Source of the DNA: a virus
Virus record (IMG/VR): IMGVR_UViG_3300043788_000169
Location: 1-64,000 of that record
Direction: 5' to 3' (one strand)
DNA: 64,000 bases
Shown here: positions 16,757 through 21,946 of the stretch, piece by piece
How the letters are laid out: each line of letters starts with the position of its first letter
How positions within the stretch are numbered: the first letter of the stretch is position 1
Notes under the pieces: model-generated
Told to the model about the DNA's origin: nothing
The model's input: the letters and a program-made list of their open reading frames with translations, nothing else
Databases searched by the model: none
Translations under genes and position numbers: made by a program

Positions 16757-16794
16757 GGACAGGTAGTCCAACTGGCAGGACGCCTCCTCTAGTT
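16757..16794 (+). tRNA. 5' half of a reversed-order (permuted?) tRNA
   Basis: Contains 5' acceptor GGACAGG, TA, a D-arm with GTCC/GGAC and AACTGGCA loop, and 5' anticodon strand CCTCC. It pairs fully with the 3' half at 16660-16693. The flanking CTCTCC (16700-16705) and GGAGAG (16751-16756) extend the acceptor stem. The anticodon cannot be fixed. Confidence 0.6.
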
Positions 16795-16915
16795 CTGGTG
16801 CGGCTTACCACGGCTCGGCTGGGGTTCGGGAGAAGAACGTCCGGGAGGTCGAGCACAATACGCGGGCTCAGTCCCGCGCAAACGGCGGCCGGAAGCTGTG
16901 GGAGCACCAGCACAT

Positions 16916-16988
16916 GGGTCTGTAGCTCAGATGGGAGAGCAGCCGTCCGAAAAGCGGCAGGTCGAGGATTCGATCGCCTCCGGGCCCA
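16916..16988 (+). tRNA. tRNA-Phe(GAA), C33
   Basis: Acceptor GGGTCTG/CGGGCCC, anticodon arm GCCGT-CCGAAAA-GCGGC, T-loop TTCGATC. C33 replaces U33; one T-stem mismatch. Confidence 0.8.
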
Positions 16989-17057
16989 CGATGGCATGAC
17001 GGTCAGGCCGTAGTCAGCCGGTAGGCCGACGAGCACGAGTCGACATGCTCTGTAAAG

Positions 17058-17079
17058 CTCCGCTGTGGCCACAGCGGAG
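17058..17079. repeat. Perfect 22-bp palindrome
   Basis: CTCCGCTGTGG followed directly by CCACAGCGGAG is a perfect palindrome without a spacer, in a tRNA-poor gap. GGCCG near 17000 and CGGCC near 17094 could close a larger tRNA-like fold around it, but there is no T-loop. It may be a protein-binding site or a cruciform. Confidence 0.5.
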
Positions 17080-17157
17080 TCTCATGTCAGCCCGGCCACT
17101 GTGCTGGGCGCGCTAGTTGCGGGTACCTCCTGCGTCAGTGGAGCGAACCTCCAATCT

Positions 17158-17229
17158 GGGGACGTGACCGAACGGCACAGGTGCCAGGCTTCCACCCTGG
17201 TCACGCGGGTTCGACTCCCGCCGTCCTCT
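17158..17229 (+). tRNA. tRNA-Gly(TCC)
   Basis: Acceptor GGGGACG/CGTCCTC, anticodon arm CCAGG-CTTCCAC-CCTGG, T-loop TTCGACT. U33 normal. Confidence 0.86.
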
Positions 17230-17285
17230 CGGTGACGAGCAGGGTGCCATTCCCTGTGATCGCGCAAGTGGCTGGCAGGCCGCGG

Positions 17286-17332
17286 CCGGGCAGGCTCTGG
17301 GAGACTGCCATCTTGCAGAGGTGCCCGGTTTT
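17286..17332 (+). terminator. Terminator-like hairpin inside tRNA array
   Basis: CCGGGCA (17286-17292) pairs with TGCCCGG (17322-17328), with an inner CTCTG/CAGAG stem, and TTTT follows directly. It could stop or attenuate transcription before tRNA-Lys(CTT), or be a processing signal. Confidence 0.5.
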
Positions 17333-17334
17333 AT

Positions 17335-17407
17335 GCGCTGCGAGCATGTCTGGCTATGCACCGGACTCTTAATCCGGGGAACACGGGTTCGATCCCCTGG
17401 CGGCGCA
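17335..17407 (+). tRNA. tRNA-Lys(CTT)
   Basis: Acceptor GCGCTGC/GCGGCGC, anticodon arm CCGGA-CTCTTAA-TCCGG, T-loop TTCGATC. U33 normal; one T-stem mismatch. Confidence 0.86.
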
Positions 17408-17408
17408 C

Positions 17409-17484
17409 GGGCGAGTACGTCCAACAGGCAGAGCGGCCGGCCTCAAAATCCGCGCGGTTGCGGGTTCGATTCCCGCCTCGCCTA
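17409..17484 (+). tRNA. tRNA, anticodon CAA (Leu?)
   Basis: Acceptor GGGCGAG/CTCGCCT and T-arm GCGGG-TTCGATT-CCCGC are clear; the loop is CTCAAAA. The anticodon stem has two mismatches and the variable loop is only 6 bases, unlike bacterial Leu tRNAs, so the charging identity is uncertain. Confidence 0.6.
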
Positions 17485-17490
17485 CACGAT

Positions 17491-17562
17491 GGAGCATGGT
17501 GGTAATTCGGTATCCCACTGGGCCCTGAACCCAGGGATCCAGGTTCGAGTCCTGGTGCTCCA
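17491..17562 (+). tRNA. tRNA-Gln(CTG), C33
   Basis: Acceptor GGAGCAT/GTGCTCC, anticodon arm CTGGG-CCCTGAA-CCCAG, T-loop TTCGAGT. C33 replaces U33. Confidence 0.84.
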
Positions 17563-17566
17563 GCTA

Positions 17567-17658
17567 GTCCCGGCCCGGCTTTCCCTGAATCGACAGGCGA
17601 CCCCGAAGCGCGACGGCGCATAAGGGGACGGGCGCGACGGTGCAGCCCGGCCGGGACT
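17567..17658 (+). ncRNA. Structured element closed by a 7-bp acceptor-like stem
   Basis: GTCCCGG (17567-17573) pairs with CCGGGAC (17651-17657) around ~77 bases with inner stems CCTG/CAGG, CCCC/GGGG and CGGGC/GCCCG. It sits at tRNA spacing between two tRNAs but lacks a TTCRA T-loop. A degenerate class II tRNA or another small RNA is possible. Confidence 0.35.
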
Positions 17659-17662
17659 TCAC

Positions 17663-17737
17663 GCCTCCGTAGCTCAATGGTGGAGCAGTGCCCCCGTAAG
17701 GCACAGGCCGCAGGGTCGGTACCTGCCGGAGGCTCCA
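17663..17737 (+). tRNA. tRNA-Thr(CGT), C33
   Basis: Acceptor GCCTCCG/CGGAGGC, anticodon arm GTGCC-CCCGTAA-GGCAC and encoded CCA. C33 replaces U33, and the T-loop is GTCGGTA, so positions 54 and 58 are non-canonical. Confidence 0.8.
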
Positions 17738-17738
17738 T

Positions 17739-17824
17739 GTGCTCGTGGCGGAACAGGTATACGCGCTAGCCCGAGATGCTAGTGCTCCGCAAGGGGCGTG
17801 CGGGTTCGACTCCCGCCGAGCGCA
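17739..17824 (+). tRNA. tRNA-Leu(GAG), C33
   Basis: Class II tRNA with acceptor GTGCTCG/CGAGCGC, anticodon arm CTAGC-CCGAGAT-GCTAG, a long variable arm and T-loop TTCGACT. C33 replaces U33. Confidence 0.84.
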
Positions 17825-17924
17825 CGGGGAGAGAGATCCGGACATAGCGTCGCCGGCAGCCTCTCAGGGCATCCTGGGAAGGCGGGTAGTTCAAGAGCTT
17901 AGAAGAATACTCTCCCAGCTTTCT

Positions 17925-17992
17925 GCCGTCAGGCCAGCGCCGGCCATGCTCTTGTAAAGCACTGGCCTCCGGATCGGCACCGGACGACGGCT
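17925..17992 (+). tRNA. tRNA-Thr(TGT), atypical D- and T-loops
   Basis: Acceptor GCCGTC/GACGGC, anticodon loop CTTGTAA (U33). The D-loop is short without the GG pair and the T-loop is ATCGGCA, so tertiary contacts are expected to be weak. Confidence 0.65.
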
Positions 17993-17998
17993 CTCAAT

Positions 17999-18067
17999 GG
18001 AGGATCAGATAATGGCAGTCGGCCGGGTTTTGGCCCCGGCAGTCGTGGTTCGAGTCCACGTCCTCCA
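17999..18067 (+). tRNA. tRNA-Gln(TTG)
   Basis: Acceptor GGAGGAT/GTCCTCC, anticodon arm CCGGG-TTTTGGC-CCCGG, T-loop TTCGAGT. U33 normal. Confidence 0.86.
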
Positions 18068-18072
18068 GCTAT

Positions 18073-18144
18073 GCCTGCCTAGTGGTAACGGCAGCACGCG
18101 TCCTTGGTAAGGACGTAGACGGAGTTCAATTCTCCGGGCAGGCT
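18073..18144 (+). tRNA. tRNA-Thr(GGT)
   Basis: Acceptor GCCTGCC/GGCAGGC, anticodon arm CGTCC-TTGGTAA-GGACG, T-loop TTCAATT. U33 normal. Confidence 0.88.
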
Positions 18145-18180
18145 CTCGATCCCCGCACTCTTGGGTGGTGCGGGGCTCAT

Positions 18181-18253
18181 GCGGATGTAGCTCAGTGGTC
18201 AGAGCGTCACCTTGCCAAGGTGAGGGCCGCGGGTTCGATCCCCGCTATCCGCT
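18181..18253 (+). tRNA. tRNA-Gly(GCC)
   Basis: Acceptor GCGGATG/TATCCGC, anticodon arm TCACC-TTGCCAA-GGTGA, T-loop TTCGATC. U33 normal. Confidence 0.88.
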
Positions 18254-18347
18254 CGGCTCTGGGGAGTGCGAGGACAAGAGCGAGGCGGCGGCCTCATCTC
18301 TTAGGGAGCACACGAAGCGCGGCCGGAGGGGACCGCCTTCATCTGAT

Positions 18348-18431
18348 GTCCCGGTGGCGTAATAGGCAGCCGCGCACGGCTCAGACCCGTGTGTCCGGAA
18401 GGACGTGAGGGTTCGACCCCCTCCTGGGACA
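18348..18431 (+). tRNA. tRNA-Leu(CAG)
   Basis: Class II tRNA with acceptor GTCCCGG/CTGGGAC, anticodon arm CACGG-CTCAGAC-CCGTG, a variable stem and T-loop TTCGACC. U33 normal. Confidence 0.88.
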
Positions 18432-18433
18432 CG

Positions 18434-18470
18434 ATAAAAGGCACCGCCCCGCTGCTACGAGACGGTGCCT
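18434..18470 (-). terminator. Intrinsic terminator on minus strand
   Basis: AGGCACCG (18439-18446) pairs with CGGTGCCT (18463-18470); read on the minus strand the stem is followed by CTTTTAT. It lies downstream of the only minus-strand gene (18545-18700), passing through antisense of tRNA-Cys. Confidence 0.65.
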
Positions 18471-18473
18471 GCT

Positions 18474-18544
18474 GGTCCCCTGGCCGAGTGGCTAGGCGCT
18501 GGCCTGCAAAGCCAGATAGATCGGTTCGAGTCCGATGGGGGCCT
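18474..18544 (+). tRNA. tRNA-Cys(GCA)
   Basis: Acceptor GGTCCCC/GGGGGCC with U73 as expected for Cys, anticodon arm CTGGC-CTGCAAA-GCCAG, T-loop TTCGAGT. Confidence 0.9.
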
Positions 18545-18700
18545 CTACCCGTGGAACATGGTGTTGGGGTTGGCCTGCGTGGTCGTCTGCTGGGCTCCGT
18601 TGCCTGGCGGGACCGCATTCGCTGAGGCTCCGGCCGCGCTCAGGAGAGCGCCGAGCGCAATGCCTGCGGCGAGGAGGGCTGCTAGAAGTCGAGAGCGCAT
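18545..18700 (-). CDS. Small secreted or lipoprotein-like peptide, minus strand
   Basis: Read on the minus strand, ATG 18700-18698 opens a 51-residue ORF preceded by GAAAGGTGAAAGATC, a good SD. The N-terminus has two arginines, a hydrophobic core (LLAALLAAGIALGALL) and an ASA signal-peptidase site near residue 27, leaving a short N-AVPPGN... tail. This is the only minus-strand gene supported in the window and is embedded in the tRNA array, with its own terminator-like hairpin at 18434-18470. Its post-cleavage start (NAVP) resembles that of the secreted protein at 56828 (NTVP). A cell-envelope role, such as superinfection exclusion, is speculation. Confidence 0.6.
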   Translation of the reverse strand: MRSRLLAALLAAGIALGALLSAAGASANAVPPGNGAQQTTTQANPNTMFHG

Positions 18701-18764
18701 GATCTTTCACCTTTCTGCCAGTAGTTGCCAGGGTACGCCTAGGCGATTGTTCTGCAACAGGCAT

Positions 18765-18849
18765 GGAGCGGTGGCCGAGCGGCCTATGGCGGTGTCCTGC
18801 TAAGGCACTCACCGGAAACGGTGCGCGGGTTCAAATCCCGCTCGCTCCT
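18765..18849 (+). tRNA. tRNA-Ser(GCT)
   Basis: Class II tRNA with acceptor GGAGCGG/TCGCTCC, anticodon arm GTGTC-CTGCTAA-GGCAC, a variable stem and T-loop TTCAAAT. U33 normal. Confidence 0.88.
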
Positions 18850-18852
18850 CTT

Positions 18853-18943
18853 GGAGGGATAAGCCGAGTTGGTCTACCGGCTGCCGTCCCGAAAACGGTT
18901 AGGGGTGATGAGCCCCGTGTGGGTTCGAGTCCCACTCCCTCCT
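18853..18943 (+). tRNA. tRNA-Ser(CGA), C33
   Basis: Class II tRNA with acceptor GGAGGGA/TCCCTCC, anticodon loop CCCGAAA on a GCCGT/ACGGT stem, a long variable arm and T-loop TTCGAGT. C33 replaces U33. Confidence 0.84.
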
Positions 18944-18947
18944 CCAA

Positions 18948-19020
18948 CCGCCTCGACTCAGCCGGTGACGAGGCTCGTCTGATAAGCGAGTACCGCGTGG
19001 TTCAACTCCACGGGGGCGGA
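18948..19020 (+). tRNA. tRNA-Ile(GAT)
   Basis: Acceptor CCGCCTC/GGGGCGG, anticodon arm CTCGT-CTGATAA-GCGAG, T-loop TTCAACT. A C1-G72 pair is unusual for Ile. Confidence 0.84.
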
Positions 19021-19022
19021 CT

Positions 19023-19094
19023 GGCCGGTAGCTAAAAGGTGACGGCGCCTGTCCTATAAACAGGAGATGTGCGGGTTCGACCCCCGCCCGGCCT
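19023..19094 (+). tRNA. tRNA-Ile(TAT), C33
   Basis: Acceptor GGCCGG/CCGGCC, anticodon arm CCTGT-CCTATAA-ACAGG, T-loop TTCGACC. C33 replaces U33; it would read the rare AUA codon. Confidence 0.84.
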
Positions 19095-19099
19095 ACTAG

Positions 19100-19172
19100 G
19101 CTCCCCGCGCCCGACTGGACGGGCACCGGACTTTTAATCCGGACTGACTGGGTTCGATTCCTTGGGGGAGCA
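19100..19172 (+). tRNA. tRNA-Lys(TTT)
   Basis: Acceptor GCTCCCC/GGGGAGC, anticodon arm CCGGA-CTTTTAA-TCCGG, T-loop TTCGATT. U33 normal; same anticodon stem as tRNA-Lys(CTT). Confidence 0.88.
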
Positions 19173-19244
19173 CTGGGTGGCTGGCGGGCGCCAGCGCTGG
19201 CGGAGTGACGTCCCCGCCTCCCATGAACGCGAGGCCGCCTTAAA

Positions 19245-19316
19245 GCGTCGCTGGTGTAAAGGAAGCGCGCTCGCCTTCTAAGCGAGATGGTCCCGGTTCG
19301 AGTCCGGGGTGACGCA
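19245..19316 (+). tRNA. tRNA-Arg(TCT)
   Basis: Acceptor GCGTCGC/GTGACGC, anticodon arm CTCGC-CTTCTAA-GCGAG, T-loop TTCGAGT. U33 normal. Confidence 0.88.
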
Positions 19317-19326
19317 CGGTTTACAT

Positions 19327-19397
19327 GGCCCTATCGTCTAACGGCAGGATCGCTGGTTCTCAGCCAGTAGGCCGGGGTTCAACTCCCCGTAGGGCTA
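19327..19397 (+). tRNA. tRNA-Glu(CTC)
   Basis: Acceptor GGCCCTA/TAGGGCT (G1-U72), anticodon arm GCTGG-TTCTCAG-CCAGT, T-loop TTCAACT. U33 normal. Confidence 0.82.
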
Positions 19398-19401
19398 CTT
19401 T

Positions 19402-19479
19402 GCCGCTGTTACTCTGATGGCAAGGGGTAGCCGGGTTTTCACCCCGGACACGACGCGGGTTCGATTCCCGTCAGCGGCT
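19402..19479 (+). tRNA. tRNA-Glu(TTC)
   Basis: Acceptor GCCGCTG/CAGCGGC, anticodon arm CCGGG-TTTTCAC-CCCGG, T-loop TTCGATT. U33 normal. Confidence 0.86.
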
Positions 19480-19480
19480 C

Positions 19481-19554
19481 TGCGGACAGCAGCACCGGCC
19501 GTGCTGAACGGTCTCATAAGCCGAGATAGCTGGGTTCGACTCCCAGGTCCGCAA
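19481..19554 (+). tRNA. tRNA-Met(CAT) (or CAT-Ile)
   Basis: Acceptor TGCGGAC/GTCCGCA, anticodon loop CTCATAA, T-loop TTCGACT. The paired T1-A72 argues against initiator tRNA; lysidine-type Ile cannot be excluded. Confidence 0.78.
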
Positions 19555-19558
19555 CTGA

Positions 19559-19629
19559 TCCGGTGTCATTCAATGGCAGGATGCGTGACTGTTAATCACG
19601 TCATATTGGTTCGACCCCAATCACCGGAG
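19559..19629 (+). tRNA. tRNA-Asn(GTT)
   Basis: Acceptor TCCGGTG/CACCGGA with G73, anticodon arm CGTGA-CTGTTAA-TCACG, T-loop TTCGACC. Confidence 0.88.
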
Positions 19630-19672
19630 CCCGCGGAACGTCCTTGGCCCCGCGTTAAAAACTAAGGGCAGC

Positions 19673-19747
19673 ATGGTGGCGTAGCACAACTGGCTAGTGC
19701 ACCACCCCGTCAAGGTGGATTGTGCGGGTTCAAGTCCCGTCGTCATC
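19673..19747 (+). tRNA. tRNA-Asp(GTC), C33
   Basis: Acceptor ATGGTGG pairs with TCGTCAT using several G-U pairs; anticodon arm CCACC-CCGTCAA-GGTGG is perfect; T-loop TTCAAGT. C33 replaces U33. Confidence 0.8.
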
Positions 19748-19755
19748 GCGAGAGC

Positions 19756-19780
19756 GGAGGTTCAAATCCTCCCTCCCAGC
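19756..19780 (+). tRNA. Orphan tRNA 3' half
   Basis: A T-arm (GGAGG-TTCAAAT-CCTCC) and 3' acceptor strand CTCCCAG with C73 stand without a 5' half in front. No nearby 5' strand CTGGGAG with a D-arm was found, so it is probably a remnant, or half of a split gene. Confidence 0.5.
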
Positions 19781-19785
19781 TTCAT

Positions 19786-19859
19786 GGGTGCTTAGCTCAG
19801 CGGTAGAGCGGCAGCACGACAAGCTGTGTCACGCGGAGGTTCGATCCCTCCAGCGCCCA
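19786..19859 (+). tRNA. tRNA-Val(GAC), C33
   Basis: Acceptor GGGTGCT/AGCGCCC, anticodon arm GCAGC-ACGACAA-GCTGT, T-loop TTCGATC. C33 replaces U33. Confidence 0.84.
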
Positions 19860-19860
19860 C

Positions 19861-19938
19861 GGGAAGGTCCGGCTGGCAGATGGCTAGGCTGCCGAGTGTG
19901 CGCGCACTACCCGTTCGATTCGGGAACGGGCTCTCCCG
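19861..19938 (+). tRNA. Degenerate tRNA-like sequence
   Basis: A D-arm-like GGCAG/CTGCC hairpin and a TTCGATT loop in a CCCG/CGGG stem are present. The anticodon arm (AGTG-TGCGCG-CACT) has the wrong geometry and acceptor pairing is poor. It is likely a decaying tRNA gene. Confidence 0.35.
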
Positions 19939-19944
19939 GTACAC

Positions 19945-20016
19945 GCGTCCATCGTTCAACGGATAGGGCACCAGGCTACGGACCTGGGAATGGGGGTTCG
20001 AGTCCCTCTGGGCGCA
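19945..20016 (+). tRNA. tRNA-Arg(ACG)
   Basis: Acceptor GCGTCCA/TGGGCGC, anticodon arm CCAGG-CTACGGA-CCTGG, T-loop TTCGAGT. U33 normal. Confidence 0.88.
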
Positions 20017-20061
20017 CGGCGCGGACACCGGCATCCTGCGGGATGTCAGGACCGCGCGCAC

Positions 20062-20133
20062 GGGCTGTTAGCTCAGCGGCAGAGCTGCGCCTCCACACGG
20101 CGTGCAGCGGAGGTTCGAGTCCTCCACGGCCCA
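20062..20133 (+). tRNA. tRNA-Val(CAC), C33
   Basis: Acceptor GGGCTGT/ACGGCCC, anticodon arm GCGCC-TCCACAC-GGCGT, T-loop TTCGAGT. C33 replaces U33. Confidence 0.84.
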
Positions 20134-20134
20134 C

Positions 20135-20210
20135 GGTGAATGAATCCAAAGAGGAGGCGGGGCCTGGCCGTGAACCAGGTATTTAGCGGGTTCGACGCCC
20201 GTCATTCACC
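20135..20210 (+). tRNA. tRNA-His(GTG), C33
   Basis: Acceptor GTGAATG/CATTCAC with G-1 and C73, the His identity pair; anticodon arm CCTGG-CCGTGAA-CCAGG. C33 replaces U33. Confidence 0.84.
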
Positions 20211-20213
20211 CCA

Positions 20214-20294
20214 GCCAGCTTGGCCGAGTGGGCGAAGGCACCTGCCTGTAAAGCAGGCTCGAAAGACGCGGTGGTTCAAATCCATCAGCTGGCA
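20214..20294 (+). tRNA. tRNA-Tyr(GTA)
   Basis: Acceptor GCCAGCT/AGCTGGC, anticodon arm CCTGC-CTGTAAA-GCAGG, class II variable arm, T-loop TTCAAAT. Confidence 0.9.
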
Positions 20295-20299
20295 CGCAA

Positions 20300-20368
20300 G
20301 TCCCCGGCAGCGGATCTGCCGCGGAGGTTCCGAACCTTGGCTGCCCAGTCCGACTCTGGGCGGGGACA
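20300..20368 (+). tRNA. tRNA-Arg(CCG), T55C
   Basis: Acceptor GTCCCCG/CGGGGAC, anticodon loop TTCCGAA (U33), T-arm CCCAG-TCCGACT-CTGGG. Position 55, normally pseudouridine, is C. Confidence 0.78.
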
Positions 20369-20370
20369 CT

Positions 20371-20440
20371 GGCCTGAAGCTCAATGGACGAGCTGCTGCC
20401 CCCTAAGCAGATGGTTGCGGGTTCGAGTCCCGTCAGGCCG
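20371..20440 (+). tRNA. tRNA-Arg(CCT), C33
   Basis: Acceptor GGCCTGA/TCAGGCC, anticodon stem CTGC/GCAG with loop CCCCTAA, T-loop TTCGAGT. C33 replaces U33. Confidence 0.82.
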
Positions 20441-20552
20441 GCCACATCGATGCTCACGCTGCGAGTTATCCTGGTATCCGGTTCGGCGTTTCTTGGTCGC
20501 CGTCCTATCCGGCCCGGCCCCGTCCAAGCGCTCCCGCGGAGATAGCTGTTGT

Positions 20553-20610
20553 GGCGGGGCCCGGTCGTAAATGCTCCCCGCCGTCCCTGAGACTGGCGGG
20601 GATTATTTAT
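20553..20610 (+). terminator. Intrinsic terminator with competing anti-terminator arm
   Basis: CCCCGCC (20576-20582) pairs with GGCGGGG (20595-20601), followed by ATTATTTAT, a good intrinsic terminator closing the tRNA array. An identical GGCGGGG at 20553-20559 can capture the same CCCCGCC arm, which would prevent the terminator. This is an attenuator layout upstream of the structural genes. Confidence 0.6.
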
Positions 20611-20627
20611 GCGCCGATGAGCCGGCC

Positions 20628-21122
20628 ATGGACCTGTCCGGTGCCACCCTGGCTGAGCTGAACGCCGAGCTGATCACGCGCACCGCTCCCGTTGAGTCAC
20701 TCGACCGGCTGTTTGCGCTGCCTGAGTGGGTGACCGACCCGGATCTGTGCAACTCCTACGAGGTGCTGGTCGCCAGGCTCCGGAGAGAGACCGACCACCT
20801 GCCCCTGAACACGCTCCAGCAGATGAGGATCGAGCGGATTGTCTTCAACTATATTGTGCTGAAGTTCAGGGAAGCTCACGCGGGCAGCGACCACCAGTTC
20901 ATGGACCACCTCAAGGACTGGAACACCTACTGGGCCTCCATCACCAGGGAGTTCGACGCGGTGCTGCGCGCCTGGCAGCCCAAAGAGCAGGACGCGATCA
21001 TGCACATGGTCAAGCTGGCCGTCGAAGAGGTGATCGCGACAATCGAGGACACCGGGGTGCGCAATGACCTCGTGCGGAGGTTCCCCGACACCTTCAAGCG
21101 CATGGGCCTGATCAGCGCCTGA
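20628..21122 (+). CDS. Hypothetical helical protein, first of the head operon
   Basis: The 164-residue protein is unrecognised. It is helical and acidic with several conserved-looking tryptophans (PEWVTDPD, DWNTYWASI). ATG 20628 is preferred over upstream in-frame codons inside the terminator; it follows CGAT by 9 bases and has no SD. Its place ahead of the head genes would suit a small terminase or accessory DNA-binding protein, but no helix-turn-helix is evident. Confidence 0.65.
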   Translation: MDLSGATLAELNAELITRTAPVESLDRLFALPEWVTDPDLCNSYEVLVARLRRETDHLPLNTLQQMRIERIVFNYIVLKFREAHAGSDHQFMDHLKDWNTYWASITREFDAVLRAWQPKEQDAIMHMVKLAVEEVIATIEDTGVRNDLVRRFPDTFKRMGLISA

Positions 21123-21135
21123 CGAAGTATCGTGC

Positions 21136-21714
21136 GTGGCTGGCTACCTGGACAAGCTCCTGGAACTCGCCGCGGTGCGGGTGCCGGAGTACCAGCGCCG
21201 GAGCGCGAAGGGCGGCGCGGTAAGCGTCTCCAGCTATACCCGCATGGGCCGCGACGCGATGCAGTCCCACCTGACCTCCTCGCACGGGATGGACGCCCGC
21301 GGGCTGGGCAAGGACTTCAGCCACCCGACCAGCCTCGCCGCCTGGCACGGCGCCGACCACGTCGCCCGCGGGGACGGGCTGGACCACCAGCACCCCGAGG
21401 GCATCGCCCAGCACGCCGACCACGCCGTGGCCCACGAGAGCGAGCACGGCCACGGGCTAGGCGCTGTGGCCGGCCACATGGCGGTCTGGGAGGGCCCGGC
21501 TATCGCTCACCGCGAGGTGCGGCGGACGATCGACCGCCAGACCCGGCGTCGGCTCTACCGTCTGGACAAGCACCGCGGTGGCTCGAAGAGGCGCCCAGGA
21601 AGCGGCTTCGCGTCCGGTGTGGCCTCAGGAGCGTCGGGCTCGTCCTCTGGTGGGGGTGGCAGCTCCGGCGGCTCAGGAGGCTCCTCAGGCTCGTCTGGGG
21701 GCAATAACAACTAG
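21136..21714 (+). CDS. His-rich protein with Gly/Ser tail
   Basis: The 192-residue protein is unrecognised. Its middle is very rich in histidine (about residues 60-120, with HPEGIAQHADHAVAHESEHGHG), which may bind metal. The last ~35 residues are almost only Gly and Ser, as in flexible virion linkers. Two other head-operon proteins, at 22756 and 24688, also have His-rich stretches. GTG 21136 follows TATCGT closely. Confidence 0.6.
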   Translation: MAGYLDKLLELAAVRVPEYQRRSAKGGAVSVSSYTRMGRDAMQSHLTSSHGMDARGLGKDFSHPTSLAAWHGADHVARGDGLDHQHPEGIAQHADHAVAHESEHGHGLGAVAGHMAVWEGPAIAHREVRRTIDRQTRRRLYRLDKHRGGSKRRPGSGFASGVASGASGSSSGGGGSSGGSGGSSGSSGGNNN

Positions 21715-21728
21715 CCGATTCGTCCCCC

Positions 21729-21908
21729 ATGAACATAGTGATGAAGACGACGCTAGCTAACGCCCTGCGCACGGAGCAGAGGCGCCATCTCAACAGCGCA
21801 GCTGCCGAGGAGCAGAGTGATGAGGAGGGCCTAGCCAGGGTGCATCGGGAAGTCGCGCTCTCGTTCGGCACGCTGGCCTCGGCGCTCGATCACGAGCCTG
21901 CTAAGTAG
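21729..21908 (+). CDS. Small hypothetical protein
   Basis: This 59-residue, mostly helical protein (MNIVMKTTLANALRTEQ...) is unrecognised. ATG 21729 has no SD but stands exactly 9 bases after CGAT (21717-21719), the pattern repeated at other genes here. It lies in frame between two confident genes with normal spacing, which supports it. Confidence 0.5.
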   Translation: MNIVMKTTLANALRTEQRRHLNSAAAEEQSDEEGLARVHREVALSFGTLASALDHEPAK

Positions 21909-21946
21909 GCTCGTCTGGGAGCAGTAGTTGATGCGTATCATCAGGT

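Noticed and set aside
19481-19554. Initiator tRNA interpretation of the CAT tRNA
   Set aside because: The first acceptor pair T1-A72 is matched, whereas bacterial initiators have an unpaired 1-72.
15827-20406. Many + and - ORFs of 60-170 codons across the tRNA array
   Set aside because: They run through tRNA genes in various frames and have no SD, domain or consistent codon use.
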